A stretch of DNA of 64,000 bases from Micromonospora cremea (GTDB lineage Bacteria; Actinomycetota; Actinomycetes; Mycobacteriales; Micromonosporaceae): contig NZ_FSQT01000002.1 in assembly GCF_900143515.1 (NCBI RefSeq), positions 1,303,501-1,367,500 of the forward strand, written 5' to 3'. Below are positions 17,098 through 25,145 of this stretch, in pieces. Position numbers and translations under genes: made by a program. The notes beneath the pieces were generated by a model. That model saw only the letters and a program-made list of their open reading frames with translations. It did not search any database and was not told the origin of the DNA. Position 1 is the stretch's first letter, and every line of letters begins with the position of its first letter.

Positions 17098-18797
17098 CAG
17101 TCCTCCTCCCGGCTGACCGTCGCCCGGTAGCGCGGCTCGCCGTCCAGCAGCTCGGCGTGCGTCCCCTTGGCCACCACCTTGCCGTCCTCCACGAAGATCA
17201 CCCGGTCGGCTCGGCTGAGCACCAGCGGGCTTGTGGTGCAGACCAGGGTGGTCCGGCCGGCACGCGCGTCACCCAGCCGCTGTGCGATCCGGGCCTCGGT
17301 GTGCGCGTCGACCGCGCTGGTCGGCTCGACCAGCAGCAACGTCTCCGGGTCGGCGACCAGCGCGCGGGCCAACCGCAACCGCTGCCGCTGCCCTCCGGAG
17401 AACTCCCGGCCGCGCTCGGCCACCGGGCTGTCCAGCCCGTCGGGCAGCGCCTCGACGATGTCCGTCGCGCTCGCCGCGACCAGCGCCGCGGCGAGTGCCG
17501 CGTCGTCGCCCCGGTCGTGCGGGTCCAGCTCCGTGCGGAGCCGGCCGGTGAACAGATGCGCGTCGTTGTCGGCCACCAGGATCCGCGCGCGCACCGTCGC
17601 CAGCGCCAGCGACCGCAGCGGTACGCCGTGCAGCGTGGCGTCCGAATCGGTGTACCGGCCGAGCCGGTCCACGATCTCGGCCGCGTCCTCGGGGGCGGTG
17701 GCGGCCAGCGCGGTGAACCGGCCGGGGTGCAGCACGACTCCGGAGCCGGGGTCGGCCAGCTCCCCCGGCCCGTCCGGCAGCGCCACCGGCTGCGCCGGAT
17801 CGACCAGCTCCGGGGTCAGTTGCAGCAGCCGGACCACCCGGCGGGCCGACACGTGCCCACGGGTCAGCTTGTCGACCGCCTCGGTGAGGTTGCGCAGCGG
17901 GTTGACCAGGAACGCGGTGTAGCCGTAGAAGGCGACCAGTTGCCCGGCGCTGATCTGGTCGCGCAGCGCGAACCGGGCGCCCAGCCAGGTCACCAGCACC
18001 AGGAAGGCGCCGGGCAGCAGCACCTGCGCCGCCTCCAGCAGCGACTCGACCCGGGCCACCCGCAGGCCACGCGTACGCAGCTCCTGCGACCGGGCCCGGT
18101 AGCGGGCGGAGAGCACCGGCTCACCCCCGACGCCGCGCAGCACCCGCAGCCCGGAGACGATGTCACCGGCCCGGGTGGTCAGCGCTCCCTCCGCGTCCCG
18201 GTACGCCTGCTGCTGGCGGTGCAGCGGCCGGATGAGCAGAGCCACCACCGCCATCAGCAGCGGCACGCCGAGCACCACGACCAGCCCGAGTGGCACCGAG
18301 GCGTTCAGCAGGATCACCGCGACGGTGGCGATCGCGACCAGCGCGCCGGTGCCCCGGGCGGTGATGTCGATGGCGTGGCCAATCTGGCCGATGTCGGAGG
18401 TGCCGATGCTCACCACCTCCCCGGCGGCGACCCGGCGGGGCAGCGCGGCGCCGAGCCGGTTCGCCGCCTCCACCGTCAACTGCACCGTCCGGTACGCCGC
18501 GGCCAGCCAGTTGTGCACGGCGCAGCGGTGCCGCAGGATCCCCGCGACCGCCTGGAGCACGCCCAGCCCGAGCAGCACCACACCCCAGGTGAGCAGGGCG
18601 TCCTCGTCGCGGCGTGCCAACCCGTCGACGGCCCGGCCGACGGCGGCCGGCATCAGCGCCTGCGCCACCATCCACACCACGCCGAGCGCGATGCCGGCGG
18701 TGAACAGCCGCTTGTGCCGGCCGGCCAACCAGATCAGATAGCGGGTCGCCGACCGGGTATCGGGTACGCCGGGCTCGCCGGCCGGTGAGAAGCGCAT
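17097..18797 (-). CDS. ABC exporter half-transporter lacking Walker A
   Basis: A 566-residue partner of the following gene. Residues 1-310 are the six-helix membrane domain. The nucleotide-binding domain (about 340-560) keeps an intact signature (FSGGQRQRLRLARA) and D-loop (PTSAVDAHTE) but has lost most ATP-binding motifs. The Walker A position reads TALAATAPEDAAE with no GxxGxGK. The Q-loop region reads 'ILVADNDAHLF', Walker B is LLLVEP with the Asp replaced by Val, and the H-loop is 'VCTTSP' with no His. This subunit therefore cannot bind ATP normally and contributes only the signature to one site. Heterodimeric exporters with one degenerate site are known; complete loss of Walker A is more extreme than usual. 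Confidence 0.87.
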   Translation of the reverse strand: MRFSPAGEPGVPDTRSATRYLIWLAGRHKRLFTAGIALGVVWMVAQALMPAAVGRAVDGLARRDEDALLTWGVVLLGLGVLQAVAGILRHRCAVHNWLAAAYRTVQLTVEAANRLGAALPRRVAAGEVVSIGTSDIGQIGHAIDITARGTGALVAIATVAVILLNASVPLGLVVVLGVPLLMAVVALLIRPLHRQQQAYRDAEGALTTRAGDIVSGLRVLRGVGGEPVLSARYRARSQELRTRGLRVARVESLLEAAQVLLPGAFLVLVTWLGARFALRDQISAGQLVAFYGYTAFLVNPLRNLTEAVDKLTRGHVSARRVVRLLQLTPELVDPAQPVALPDGPGELADPGSGVVLHPGRFTALAATAPEDAAEIVDRLGRYTDSDATLHGVPLRSLALATVRARILVADNDAHLFTGRLRTELDPHDRGDDAALAAALVAASATDIVEALPDGLDSPVAERGREFSGGQRQRLRLARALVADPETLLLVEPTSAVDAHTEARIAQRLGDARAGRTTLVCTTSPLVLSRADRVIFVEDGKVVAKGTHAELLDGEPRYRATVSREED

Positions 18798-18890
18798 AGC
18801 GGCTCGACGCTAGGCGGCGACACCGGCGCGGGCGAATCAATTACCGCCTGAAGGTGCCGCAGCTCACCATGAGGAGCGGGGTCGGCGGGG

Positions 18891-19163
18891 TCAGCGGTCG
18901 ACCTGGGTGAAGTCCCAGGAGTGCGGGGCACGGGCCACCAGCAGCGCGGGCGGCTCGGGTAGCGGGCGTGGGTTGCTGCGCCACTTGGAGATGACCACCA
19001 CCCGGTGGTCGGTGGAGGAGAAGACCTCGCTGGACACGTGCAGCGGGTCGTGCTCCAACTCGGGCAGGGCGGTGTCGCACACCCAGGTGATCAGGTCGGC
19101 GACGCCGTACGCCTCCGCACGCGCCTCCCACATCCGCACGATCATGTCCGCCGTCCCCGTCAC
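18891..19163 (-). CDS. Conserved hypothetical protein, possible ferredoxin-like/ABM fold
   Basis: A 90-residue protein coupled to tsaD by a GTGA overlap (19160-19163); an ATG six codons in (19145) is an alternative start. The sequence [11 protein letters not shown]...[10 protein letters not shown]...[14 protein letters not shown] has the look of a small alpha-beta barrel of the antibiotic-biosynthesis-monooxygenase type: an opening strand 'MIVRMWEA', a long helix, then 'VVVISKW'. No catalytic residues can be assigned. I recognise it only as a conserved actinobacterial hypothetical next to tsaD, and I give no function. Confidence 0.65.
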   Translation of the reverse strand: MTGTADMIVRMWEARAEAYGVADLITWVCDTALPELEHDPLHVSSEVFSSTDHRVVVISKWRSNPRPLPEPPALLVARAPHSWDFTQVDR

Positions 19164-20206
19164 ACGCTGACCGTGGTCAACGGCAGCGCCGAGTCGGCCG
19201 GCAGGTCTAGCCGGCTGGGCGCGACCCCGGCGGCGACCAGGTGCGACCCGAGCGCGGCAACCATCGCCCCGTTGTCGGTGCAGAGCTTCGGCCGGGGCAC
19301 CCGGACCCGGATGCCGTACTTCTCGGCCCGCTGCTCGGCCAACGCCCGCAGCCGGGAGTTGGCCGCCACGCCCCCACCGATCACCAGGGTCTCGATTCCG
19401 CTCGCCCGGCAGGCGGCGAGCGCCTTGGTGGTCAGCACGTCACAGACCGCCTCCTGGAAGGACGCGGCGACGTCGGCCACCGGCACGGGCTCACCGGCGC
19501 GCTGCCGCGCCTCGACCCAGCGGGCCACCGCCGTCTTCAGCCCAGAGAACGAGAAGTCGTACCGGTGTGCGGCGAGGTCCTTGGCGGCGGTCAGGCCGCG
19601 CGGGAACGCGATCGCGGCCGCATCGCCGGCCCGGGCCTCGCGGTCGATGGGCGGGCCGCCCGGGAACGGCAGCCCGAGCAGCCGGGCGACCTTGTCGAAC
19701 GCCTCGCCGGCCGCGTCGTCGATCGTGGCGCCGAGCGGGGTGACGCCCCGGGCCAGGTCGTCGACCAGCAGGAGGGACGAGTGCCCGCCGGACACCAGCA
19801 GCGCGATGGCCGGTTCGGGCAGCGGACCGTGCTCGAGGGTGTCCACCGCGACGTGCGCGGCCAGATGGTTGACGCCGTACACCGGCTTTTCGGCGGCGAG
19901 CGCGTACCCCTTGGCGGCGGCGACGCCGACCAGCAGCGCGCCGGCCAGCCCGGGGCCGGAGGTGACCGCGATCGCGTCGATGTCGGCCAGGGTGACGCCG
20001 GCCTCGGCCAGCGCCCGGTCCATGGTCGGCACGATGGCCTCGAGGTGGGCCCGGCTGGCCACCTCGGGCACCACGCCCCCGAACCGGGCGTGCTCCTCGA
20101 CGCTGGAGGCGAGCGCGTCGGCCAGCAGGGTGTGCCCCCGCACGATGCCGACGCCGGTCTCGTCGCAGGAGGTCTCGATGCCCAGGATCAGCGGTTCGTC
20201 AGCCAT
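19160..20206 (-). CDS. tsaD: tRNA N6-adenosine threonylcarbamoyltransferase TsaD
   Basis: The catalytic subunit (348 residues) that transfers the threonylcarbamoyl group to A37 of ANN-decoding tRNAs, working with TsaB and TsaE. It has the ASKHA opening [14 protein letters not shown], the metal-binding HLAAHV histidines in 'GVNHLAAHV', '[11 protein letters not shown]' and C-terminal '[10 protein letters not shown]'. ATG 20206 (MADEPLILG) is the family-like start; a longer frame is rimI sequence. It overlaps the end of rimI by 8 bases and the following small gene by 4, so rimI-tsaD-hypothetical form one translationally coupled unit. Confidence 0.96.
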   Translation of the reverse strand: MADEPLILGIETSCDETGVGIVRGHTLLADALASSVEEHARFGGVVPEVASRAHLEAIVPTMDRALAEAGVTLADIDAIAVTSGPGLAGALLVGVAAAKGYALAAEKPVYGVNHLAAHVAVDTLEHGPLPEPAIALLVSGGHSSLLLVDDLARGVTPLGATIDDAAGEAFDKVARLLGLPFPGGPPIDREARAGDAAAIAFPRGLTAAKDLAAHRYDFSFSGLKTAVARWVEARQRAGEPVPVADVAASFQEAVCDVLTTKALAACRASGIETLVIGGGVAANSRLRALAEQRAEKYGIRVRVPRPKLCTDNGAMVAALGSHLVAAGVAPSRLDLPADSALPLTTVSV

Positions 20207-20678
20207 GGTCGTGTGGTCCGTCCCCGGTCGGCTCGGCGACGCGCTGCATGACCAGCGCGTCGGTATTGCTCGGTTGGTAGTAGCCGCGCCGTACCCCGAT
20301 CGGCTCGAACCCGTACGTCGCGTAGAGCCGCTGGGCGGGGGCGTTGTCCACGGCGACCTCCAGCAGGGTGCTGCGGGCGCCCACCCGGGCCGCCTCGGCG
20401 AGCAACTCCTCCAGCAGGGCACGACCGACGCCGCGCCGCTGCGCGTCACGGCGGACCGCGATGTTCTGCACCCACACCTCGTCCGGCGGAGCCCCGGCGA
20501 GCCCGGCGTAGCCCAGCACCGTGCCGTCGTCGTCGGTGGCGACCCGGTAGTGGTGCCCGTTGGCTAGCTCGTTCCAGAACATCGCCGGCGACCACTGCTC
20601 GGCGCCGAAGAGGTCCGCCTCGATCGGCAGCACCTGGTCGATGTGCCACCAGCGGAACCGGTCCAGCCGCACACTCAC
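20199..20678 (-). CDS. rimI: Ribosomal protein S18 alanine N-acetyltransferase (RimI-like GNAT)
   Basis: A 159-residue GNAT acetyltransferase. It shows the acetyl-CoA pyrophosphate-binding loop in '[17 protein letters not shown]', '[30 protein letters not shown]' (quoted in part; the N-x-x-A-x-x-LY-x-x-GF motif is diagnostic) and 'WVQNIAV'. RimI acetylates the N-terminal alanine of S18 and possibly other proteins. The gene lies between tsaB and tsaD, as in most actinobacteria. GTG at 20678 is the start, and the tail overlaps tsaD by 8 bases. Confidence 0.9.
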   Translation of the reverse strand: MSVRLDRFRWWHIDQVLPIEADLFGAEQWSPAMFWNELANGHHYRVATDDDGTVLGYAGLAGAPPDEVWVQNIAVRRDAQRRGVGRALLEELLAEAARVGARSTLLEVAVDNAPAQRLYATYGFEPIGVRRGYYQPSNTDALVMQRVAEPTGDGPHDHG

Positions 20679-20733
20679 GGTGCCGCCTCGGTTCGCGACT
20701 GCGGGGCTCGCAAACCCGACTCACTCCTCGCGC

Positions 20734-21411
20734 TCACGGAAGGACCGGTTTGCGGGCGGTCGCCACCACGGCGTCCGGGCGGCGCAGGTAGAGCGGGGTG
20801 AGCCGTTCACCGGGCGCGCCGGCCCGGATCCGCTCGGCGGCGAGCAGCGCCAGCACGGTGGCGTCCGGGTAGCGCGTCTCGACACGGACCGGCAGGCCGA
20901 GAGTTTCCGCGTACCGGTGGGCGCCGTCGCCGACCGCGACCGTCGCTCCCAGTTCCCCGGCACGGGCGGCGGCCACCGCGGGCGTGGACACCTCGGGCCC
21001 GACGATCCGCTGGCCGGCGCCGTCGTAGACGGCCCAGTAGAGCTCCTTGCGGCGAGCGTCACTGGCGGCCAGCACCGGCTCGCCGGCTGCCGCCGGGTAG
21101 CCGATGCCGTCCAGCGAGCAGACGCCGTACGTCGGGATGTTGAGCACCTGGCCCATGGTGGCGGCGGTGACCAGGCCGACCCGCAACCCGGTGAACGGCC
21201 CCGGCCCGAGCCCGGCGACGATGGCGCCTAGGTCCCGCGGGCGCGCGTCGGCGTCGGCGAGGACCGCGTCGACCTGAGGCGCCAGCAGTTCGCCGTGCGC
21301 GCGGGCGTCGACCGTGCACCGGTGCGCCCGGGACGCCACACCGTCCGCCGAGACCTCCACCAGCGCGGCGGTCACCGCGGGGGTCGAGCTGTCCACCACG
21401 AGTACGAGCAC
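20734..21411 (-). CDS. tsaB: tRNA threonylcarbamoyladenosine biosynthesis protein TsaB
   Basis: A 225-residue ASKHA-fold protein that forms the scaffold with TsaD for t6A synthesis. The GTG at 21411 begins VLVLVVDSSTPAVTAAL, the expected N-terminal strand, and 'GLGPGPFTGLRVGL' and 'ASDARRKELYWA' are conserved TsaB segments. The open frame extends 53 codons further into repetitive non-coding DNA, which I discard. rimI follows about 55 bases downstream. In many actinobacteria tsaE precedes tsaB directly; here tsaE lies 2.1 kb upstream, behind ung and an inserted HTH gene. Confidence 0.93.
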   Translation of the reverse strand: MLVLVVDSSTPAVTAALVEVSADGVASRAHRCTVDARAHGELLAPQVDAVLADADARPRDLGAIVAGLGPGPFTGLRVGLVTAATMGQVLNIPTYGVCSLDGIGYPAAAGEPVLAASDARRKELYWAVYDGAGQRIVGPEVSTPAVAAARAGELGATVAVGDGAHRYAETLGLPVRVETRYPDATVLALLAAERIRAGAPGERLTPLYLRRPDAVVATARKPVLP

Positions 21412-21468
21412 GGTTAGCCAGCCTAGCCGCCCCGCCGCGACCCCCCGATTACACCCCGCCACTCGCCA

Positions 21469-21550
21469 TGCCGCCGCCGCAACCGGTCTGCCGCCCGCAA
21501 CCTGGCCGCCGCCCGCAACCTGGCCGCCGCCCCAACCGGACCGCCACCCG
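21469..21550. repeat. Short tandem repeat, 18-base unit, in a 577-base non-coding stretch
   Basis: Two perfect copies of an 18-base unit (GCCCGCAACCTGGCCGCC) at 21493-21510 and 21511-21528 are flanked by degenerate copies from about 21469 to 21550. The surrounding stretch from 21412 to 21988, between tsaB and the HTH gene, contains no supported gene. The rest of it is C-rich, low-complexity DNA. Confidence 0.75.
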
Positions 21551-21761
21551 CAGCGGACAGCCGCTCGCAACCGCGTTGCCGCCGCAACCGGGCCGCACCC
21601 CCAGCCACGCCGCCAGCCCCAGCCAGCCCCGGCATCGCAGTCGCCCTGCCCGGCCCGTTCGCCCAGTCCGACCGCCTACGCCAGGCCCGGCGTCCTTTTG
21701 CGGTCACCGGGCGACAGTTCGGCGACGGGGCGCCCCGACCGGGCGAGGCGCCTCGACCGGG

Positions 21762-21817
21762 CGAGCAAGTCCCCTACCGGCGAACAAGTCCCCGGCCGGG
21801 CGAACAAGTCCCCAACG
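21762..21817. repeat. Triplicated 19-20-base repeat next to a long palindrome
   Basis: Three near-identical units at 21762-21780, 21781-21800 and 21801-21817 share CGAACAAGTCCCC (the first reads CGAGCAAGTCCCC), followed by a variable CGG-rich end. The array abuts the 48-base palindrome. Only three units and no spacer-like diversity, so it is not a CRISPR array. It might be a binding-site array (iteron-like) for a nearby DNA-binding protein. Confidence 0.7.
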
Positions 21818-21864
21818 AGCGCTATACCTGTGAGTCATAACTATGACTCACAGATATAGCGCTC
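21817..21864. repeat. 48-base near-perfect palindrome upstream of the HTH gene
   Basis: Bases 21817-21839 pair with 21842-21864 (23 bp, one mismatch, 2-base centre). The element is AT-rich (GCTATA, TGAGTCATAACTATGACTCA at its centre) in otherwise strongly GC-rich DNA and starts 8-30 bases after three tandem repeats. It lies about 125 bases before the HTH/nucleotidyltransferase-like gene. It could be an operator for that protein, a cruciform-forming site, or the remnant end of a mobile element. No transposase is present. Confidence 0.8.
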
Positions 21865-21988
21865 ATCAGGACATGACCAGCCGCAGAAGGCACGCCGTCC
21901 GCGCAGCGGATCTCGATACGAAAGCCAGCCAGTCGCCAATCCGCCTCAGCGGTATCCGCCACCGCCCGACCTGGTCCATCATCCCGGG

Positions 21989-22663
21989 ATGCCATCCACG
22001 GGCCTCGTCACTCTGCTCGGCACCGCCATCCGACAGCAACGGCACCTGCGCGAGCTGAGCCAATGTGAGCTGGCCGAGTTGGCCGGCGTCAGCCAGGCGG
22101 CGGTGGCCCGGATCGAATGCGGTAACCGCGCGCCCAGCATCGCCGTGCTCGAGGCGTTGCTCGCCGCGATGGACGTGCAGTTGGTCGTCGGGGTCGAGCC
22201 GCTGGACGCACACCTCGACGCCCGGATCGACGACCTGGCCGCCCGGCCGATCGCCGAGCGGATCGACGAGCTGGGCCTGCACCGGATGTTGGACCAGCTC
22301 ACCGACTTCCCACAGGTGATCACCGGAAGCACGGCGGCACTGTTGCAGGGCGCGCCGGTGCCCGTTAAGGCGCTGGAGATCGCCGTGCGCTGGCAAGACT
22401 CGAAACGGTTCACCCACTGGCTGGAGGCCGCCTACGGCCAGCGGTGGAACGCCCGCTGGGGTGAGTTCGGCGGGGTGTGGTTGGAGCCCGAGGAACAGGG
22501 CGAGCACCGCTGGACGACCCGCTACGGCGAGATCAGGGCCACCATGTGCGACGAACTGCCCGAAACGATCGAGGTACGCCACGCCGGGCGGGGTTATCAG
22601 GTCGTGCCGCTGGTCCAGCTGGAGCTGACCGAGCCACGGGCCGGCGACCTGCTGCGCCGCTAG
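21989..22663 (+). CDS. HTH protein fused to a nucleotidyltransferase-like domain
   Basis: A 224-residue protein in two parts. Residues 10-65 are an XRE-type helix-turn-helix (ELSQCELAELAGVSQAAVARIE, quoted in part: AGVSQAAVARIE is the recognition region). Residues 85-220 resemble an AbiEii/MNT-type nucleotidyltransferase fold. The 'VITGSTAALLQGAPVPVKALEIAV' region (in part) matches the G-S motif, but the expected Asp-x-Asp is replaced by ALEIAV, so catalysis is doubtful. No partner toxin or antitoxin gene is adjacent. It is on the opposite strand to its neighbours and lies between tsaB and ung with a repeat-rich upstream region, consistent with an acquired gene. The ribosome binding site is weak. 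Confidence 0.65.
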   Translation: MPSTGLVTLLGTAIRQQRHLRELSQCELAELAGVSQAAVARIECGNRAPSIAVLEALLAAMDVQLVVGVEPLDAHLDARIDDLAARPIAERIDELGLHRMLDQLTDFPQVITGSTAALLQGAPVPVKALEIAVRWQDSKRFTHWLEAAYGQRWNARWGEFGGVWLEPEEQGEHRWTTRYGEIRATMCDELPETIEVRHAGRGYQVVPLVQLELTEPRAGDLLRR

Positions 22664-22690
22664 CGGGCCCGGCAGCTGGTTAGCGGGACT

Positions 22691-22708
22691 GACCCGGCGG
22701 CCCAAGCC
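22691..22708. repeat. Partial copy of the tsaE 3' end (direct repeat flanking ung)
   Basis: The 18 bases GACCCGGCGGCCCAAGCC are repeated with one difference at 23549-23566, which covers the last codons of tsaE. The two copies lie in direct orientation on either side of ung. They may be the footprint of a past insertion or duplication, but an 18-base match in GC-rich DNA could also be chance. Confidence 0.45.
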
Positions 22709-22788
22709 GGGGCAGACCAGCGTGGCAACAGGACTGGCCCGGCCGGGCAGTAGCCAACACGGGCGGTCGCCCAGCCGGACCGGGCAGG

Positions 22789-23490
22789 TCAGCCGGCGGT
22801 GCGGTCCCAGTCGATGGTGGGCAGGCCGGCGTCGGCCAGCGCCTTGTTGGCCGCGCTGAACGGCCGGCTGCCGAGGAAGCCGCGCGGGTTCATCGGGCTG
22901 GGGTGACCGGCCTCCAGCACCACATGCTGCGGATTGGTGACCAGGGCGGCCTTCTTGCGGGCGTACCCGCCCCAGAGCAGGAAGACCACCCGGTCCGCTG
23001 ACCCGTCCAGTGCCCGGATCGTGGCGTCGGTGAACTCTTCCCAGCCGGAGTTGGCGTGCGAGCCCGGAGTGGCCTGACGGACCGTCAGTACCGCGTTGAG
23101 CAGCAGCACGCCCTGCGCCGCCCAGCCGTCGAGGTTGCCGCTGCGCGGCTTGGGCACGCCCAGGTCGTCGCCCAGCTCCTTGAAGACGTTGCGCAGCGAC
23201 GGCGGCACCGTTACCCCGCCCCGGACGCTGAAGCTCAGCCCGTGCGCCTGGCCGGCCCGGTGATAGGGGTCCTGGCCCAGGATCAGCACCCGGGTGCCCT
23301 CCGGCGGGCAGAGCCGGTATGCGGAGAACAGATCCGTCAGCGGCGGGAAGACGGTCTGCGTCGCGTACTCCCGGGCGACGAACTCGGCCAGCGCGGCGGT
23401 GCGGGCCGGATCCAGATGAGGTGTGAGCACGGCACGCCACCGCTCCGGCAGCAGAGCCAGCAGATCCAGGGCGGGGGCATCGTCGGGCAT
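22789..23490 (-). CDS. ung: Uracil-DNA glycosylase, family 1
   Basis: A 233-residue UDG that removes uracil from DNA in base-excision repair. The water-activating loop GQDPYH lies in 'VLILGQDPYHRAGQAHGLSFSV' (in part), followed by 'PPSLRNVFKEL', 'GVLLLNAVLTV' and the DNA-intercalation loop 'HPSPMNPRGFLGSRPFS' (canonical HPSPLS with MN in place of LS). The ATG at 23490 (MPDDAPALD) has AGAGG upstream and gives the family length. The frame is open 15 codons further, but without support. tsaE lies 70 bases upstream on the same strand. Confidence 0.95.
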   Translation of the reverse strand: MPDDAPALDLLALLPERWRAVLTPHLDPARTAALAEFVAREYATQTVFPPLTDLFSAYRLCPPEGTRVLILGQDPYHRAGQAHGLSFSVRGGVTVPPSLRNVFKELGDDLGVPKPRSGNLDGWAAQGVLLLNAVLTVRQATPGSHANSGWEEFTDATIRALDGSADRVVFLLWGGYARKKAALVTNPQHVVLEAGHPSPMNPRGFLGSRPFSAANKALADAGLPTIDWDRTAG

Positions 23491-23559
23491 CAGGAACCTC
23501 TCACAGCGCGGGTCGGTCCCCCGCACTCTAGGCATCCGGTACGACAGCGACCCGGCGGC

Positions 23560-24042
23560 CTAAGCCAGGTCGGCGAGCCGCCGCGCCCAGTCGCCACCGA
23601 CCGGGTCGAGTTCGACGATCCGGGTGTCGTCGTCGCGGCGGTCGATGCGGACCCGCAGGTGCGCGTCCACCAACTGCTCCACCAGGCCCTCGCCCCACTC
23701 CACCACGGTCACCGACTCGTCCACCGAGGCGTCCAGGTCCAGGTCGTCGATCTCCGCGCGCGGGTCCGTGGCGTCACCCAGCCGGTACGCGTCGGCGTGC
23801 ACCAGGGCCACCTGGCCGCCCCGGGCCGGGTCGGGCCGGTGCACCCGGGCGATCACGAACGTCGGCGAGGTGATGTCCCCGAGCACGCCGAGCCCGACGC
23901 CGATGCCCTGGGTGAGGGCGGTCTTGCCGGCACCCAACGGCCCGGTCAACAGCACCAGGTCACCGGCGCGCAGCAGCCCGGCCAACCGGCGGCCGAACTC
24001 CCGGGTGTCCTCGACGGTGGGCAGCTTGACCACGAAACTCAC
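23560..24042 (-). CDS. tsaE: tRNA threonylcarbamoyladenosine biosynthesis ATPase TsaE
   Basis: A 160-residue P-loop ATPase of the t6A pathway, which drives TsaBD turnover. Walker A is GPLGAGKTALTQG, followed by the TsaE-typical 'SPTFVIARVH', 'LVHADAYRL' and Walker B-like 'VVEWGEGL'. The GTG start at 24042 overlaps the stop of the preceding hydrolase gene by four bases, so alr-hydrolase-tsaE are translationally coupled. Its residues and length match the family. tsaB, normally next, has been displaced downstream. Confidence 0.95.
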   Translation of the reverse strand: MSFVVKLPTVEDTREFGRRLAGLLRAGDLVLLTGPLGAGKTALTQGIGVGLGVLGDITSPTFVIARVHRPDPARGGQVALVHADAYRLGDATDPRAEIDDLDLDASVDESVTVVEWGEGLVEQLVDAHLRVRIDRRDDDTRIVELDPVGGDWARRLADLA

Positions 24043-25145
24043 CGTTCCTCCACGCTCTCCAGTGACTCGAGGAACCGCGCCAGCGCGGCGTTGACCTCGT
24101 CCGCGTGCTCCAGCATCACCACGTGCCCGCTGTCCTGGATCTTCACGAACCCGGCGTGCGGCAACCGCCGGACGATCTCCTCCGAGTGGGTCACCGGAGT
24201 GATCATGTCCTTGTCGCCGACCACCACCAGCACCGGCGTGTCGGCCAGCGCCGCGAGCGCCGGGAAGCGCGAGTGGGTGGCCAGGGTCCGCAGGTAGCGG
24301 GTCACCGTGTCGGCCGACGTCCGGGAGTTCATCGTCTCGACGTAGGACACCAGCGCCGGGCTGGGCTTGCGGGTGCCGAAGCCGTACTTGCGGGTGAGCA
24401 GCCAGGCCACGTTCGAGGTCGACTTGCGGGCTTTGTCGATCACCGGCCCGCCGTACCGGGTGGCGTTGCTGACCATGAACAGCACCGGGCCGCCGACCCG
24501 GCCGAGCAGCGCCGGCGCGACCAGCTTGGTCTCCGCGATCAGCCCGCCCGAGGTGGCCATCAGCACGGTGCCCACCACCCGGTCACCGAACAGCTCCGGG
24601 AACAACTCGGCGAACGCCATGATGGTCATGCCGCCCATCGAGTGGCCGACCAGCACCAGCGGCCCCTCGGGCGTGGTCCGGTCGATCACCCGGCGCAGCG
24701 TCTGGCCGAGCGCGGCGAGGTCGTACTCGCCGGTCTCCAGCCGGCCGGACCGGCCGTGACCGGGCTGGTCGTACGCCACGATCCGGTAGTCGCCGCGCGC
24801 GGCGAGCATCTGGCGCTGGAAGTGGAACGTGCCCATGTCGAGGCAGAAGCCGTGCACCAGCACCACCGTCGGGCGCCCGGGCACCGGCCTGGTCGGCTCG
24901 ACCACCTCGACGTGGATGTCGGTGCCGTCCGGCAACTCCAGCCGGAACGCGTCGTCGTACCGCTGCTCGCCGAACGTCTCGTGCGCGTAGCGGTCGGTCG
25001 GGTCGGCCTTGAGCCGGCGGACCAGCGTGCGCTCGGTCGCGACGCCGGCCGCCAGGCCGGCCGCGGCCACCCCGACCGCGGCGCCGACCAGCCCCGCGAC
25101 CCGACCGGCCGCGGTCCGCGGTCGCGGGATGCGGTACGGACTCAT
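24039..25145 (-). CDS. Alpha/beta hydrolase
   Basis: A 368-residue alpha/beta-fold hydrolase with an N-terminal hydrophobic segment (residues 15-40), suggesting membrane association. The oxyanion region 'VVLVHGFCLD', nucleophile elbow GHSMGG (in 'VLVGHSMGGMTIMAF'), an acidic residue in 'PVLVVVGDKDMITPV' and catalytic His in 'DSGHVVMLEH' form a complete Ser-Asp-His triad. The family at this position between alr and tsaE is conserved in actinobacteria, but its substrate is not known. It overlaps alr by four bases (ATGA) at its start and tsaE by four at its end. Confidence 0.88.
   Translation of the reverse strand: MSPYRIPRPRTAAGRVAGLVGAAVGVAAAGLAAGVATERTLVRRLKADPTDRYAHETFGEQRYDDAFRLELPDGTDIHVEVVEPTRPVPGRPTVVLVHGFCLDMGTFHFQRQMLAARGDYRIVAYDQPGHGRSGRLETGEYDLAALGQTLRRVIDRTTPEGPLVLVGHSMGGMTIMAFAELFPELFGDRVVGTVLMATSGGLIAETKLVAPALLGRVGGPVLFMVSNATRYGGPVIDKARKSTSNVAWLLTRKYGFGTRKPSPALVSYVETMNSRTSADTVTRYLRTLATHSRFPALAALADTPVLVVVGDKDMITPVTHSEEIVRRLPHAGFVKIQDSGHVVMLEHADEVNAALARFLESLESVEER

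Noticed and set aside
21762..21817. A CRISPR array
   Set aside because: Three short direct repeats with no unique spacers of uniform length, and no cas genes.
21817..21864. Inverted-repeat ends of an insertion sequence
   Set aside because: The arms are almost contiguous (two-base centre), with no transposase or space for one. A lone end remains possible but is unsupported.
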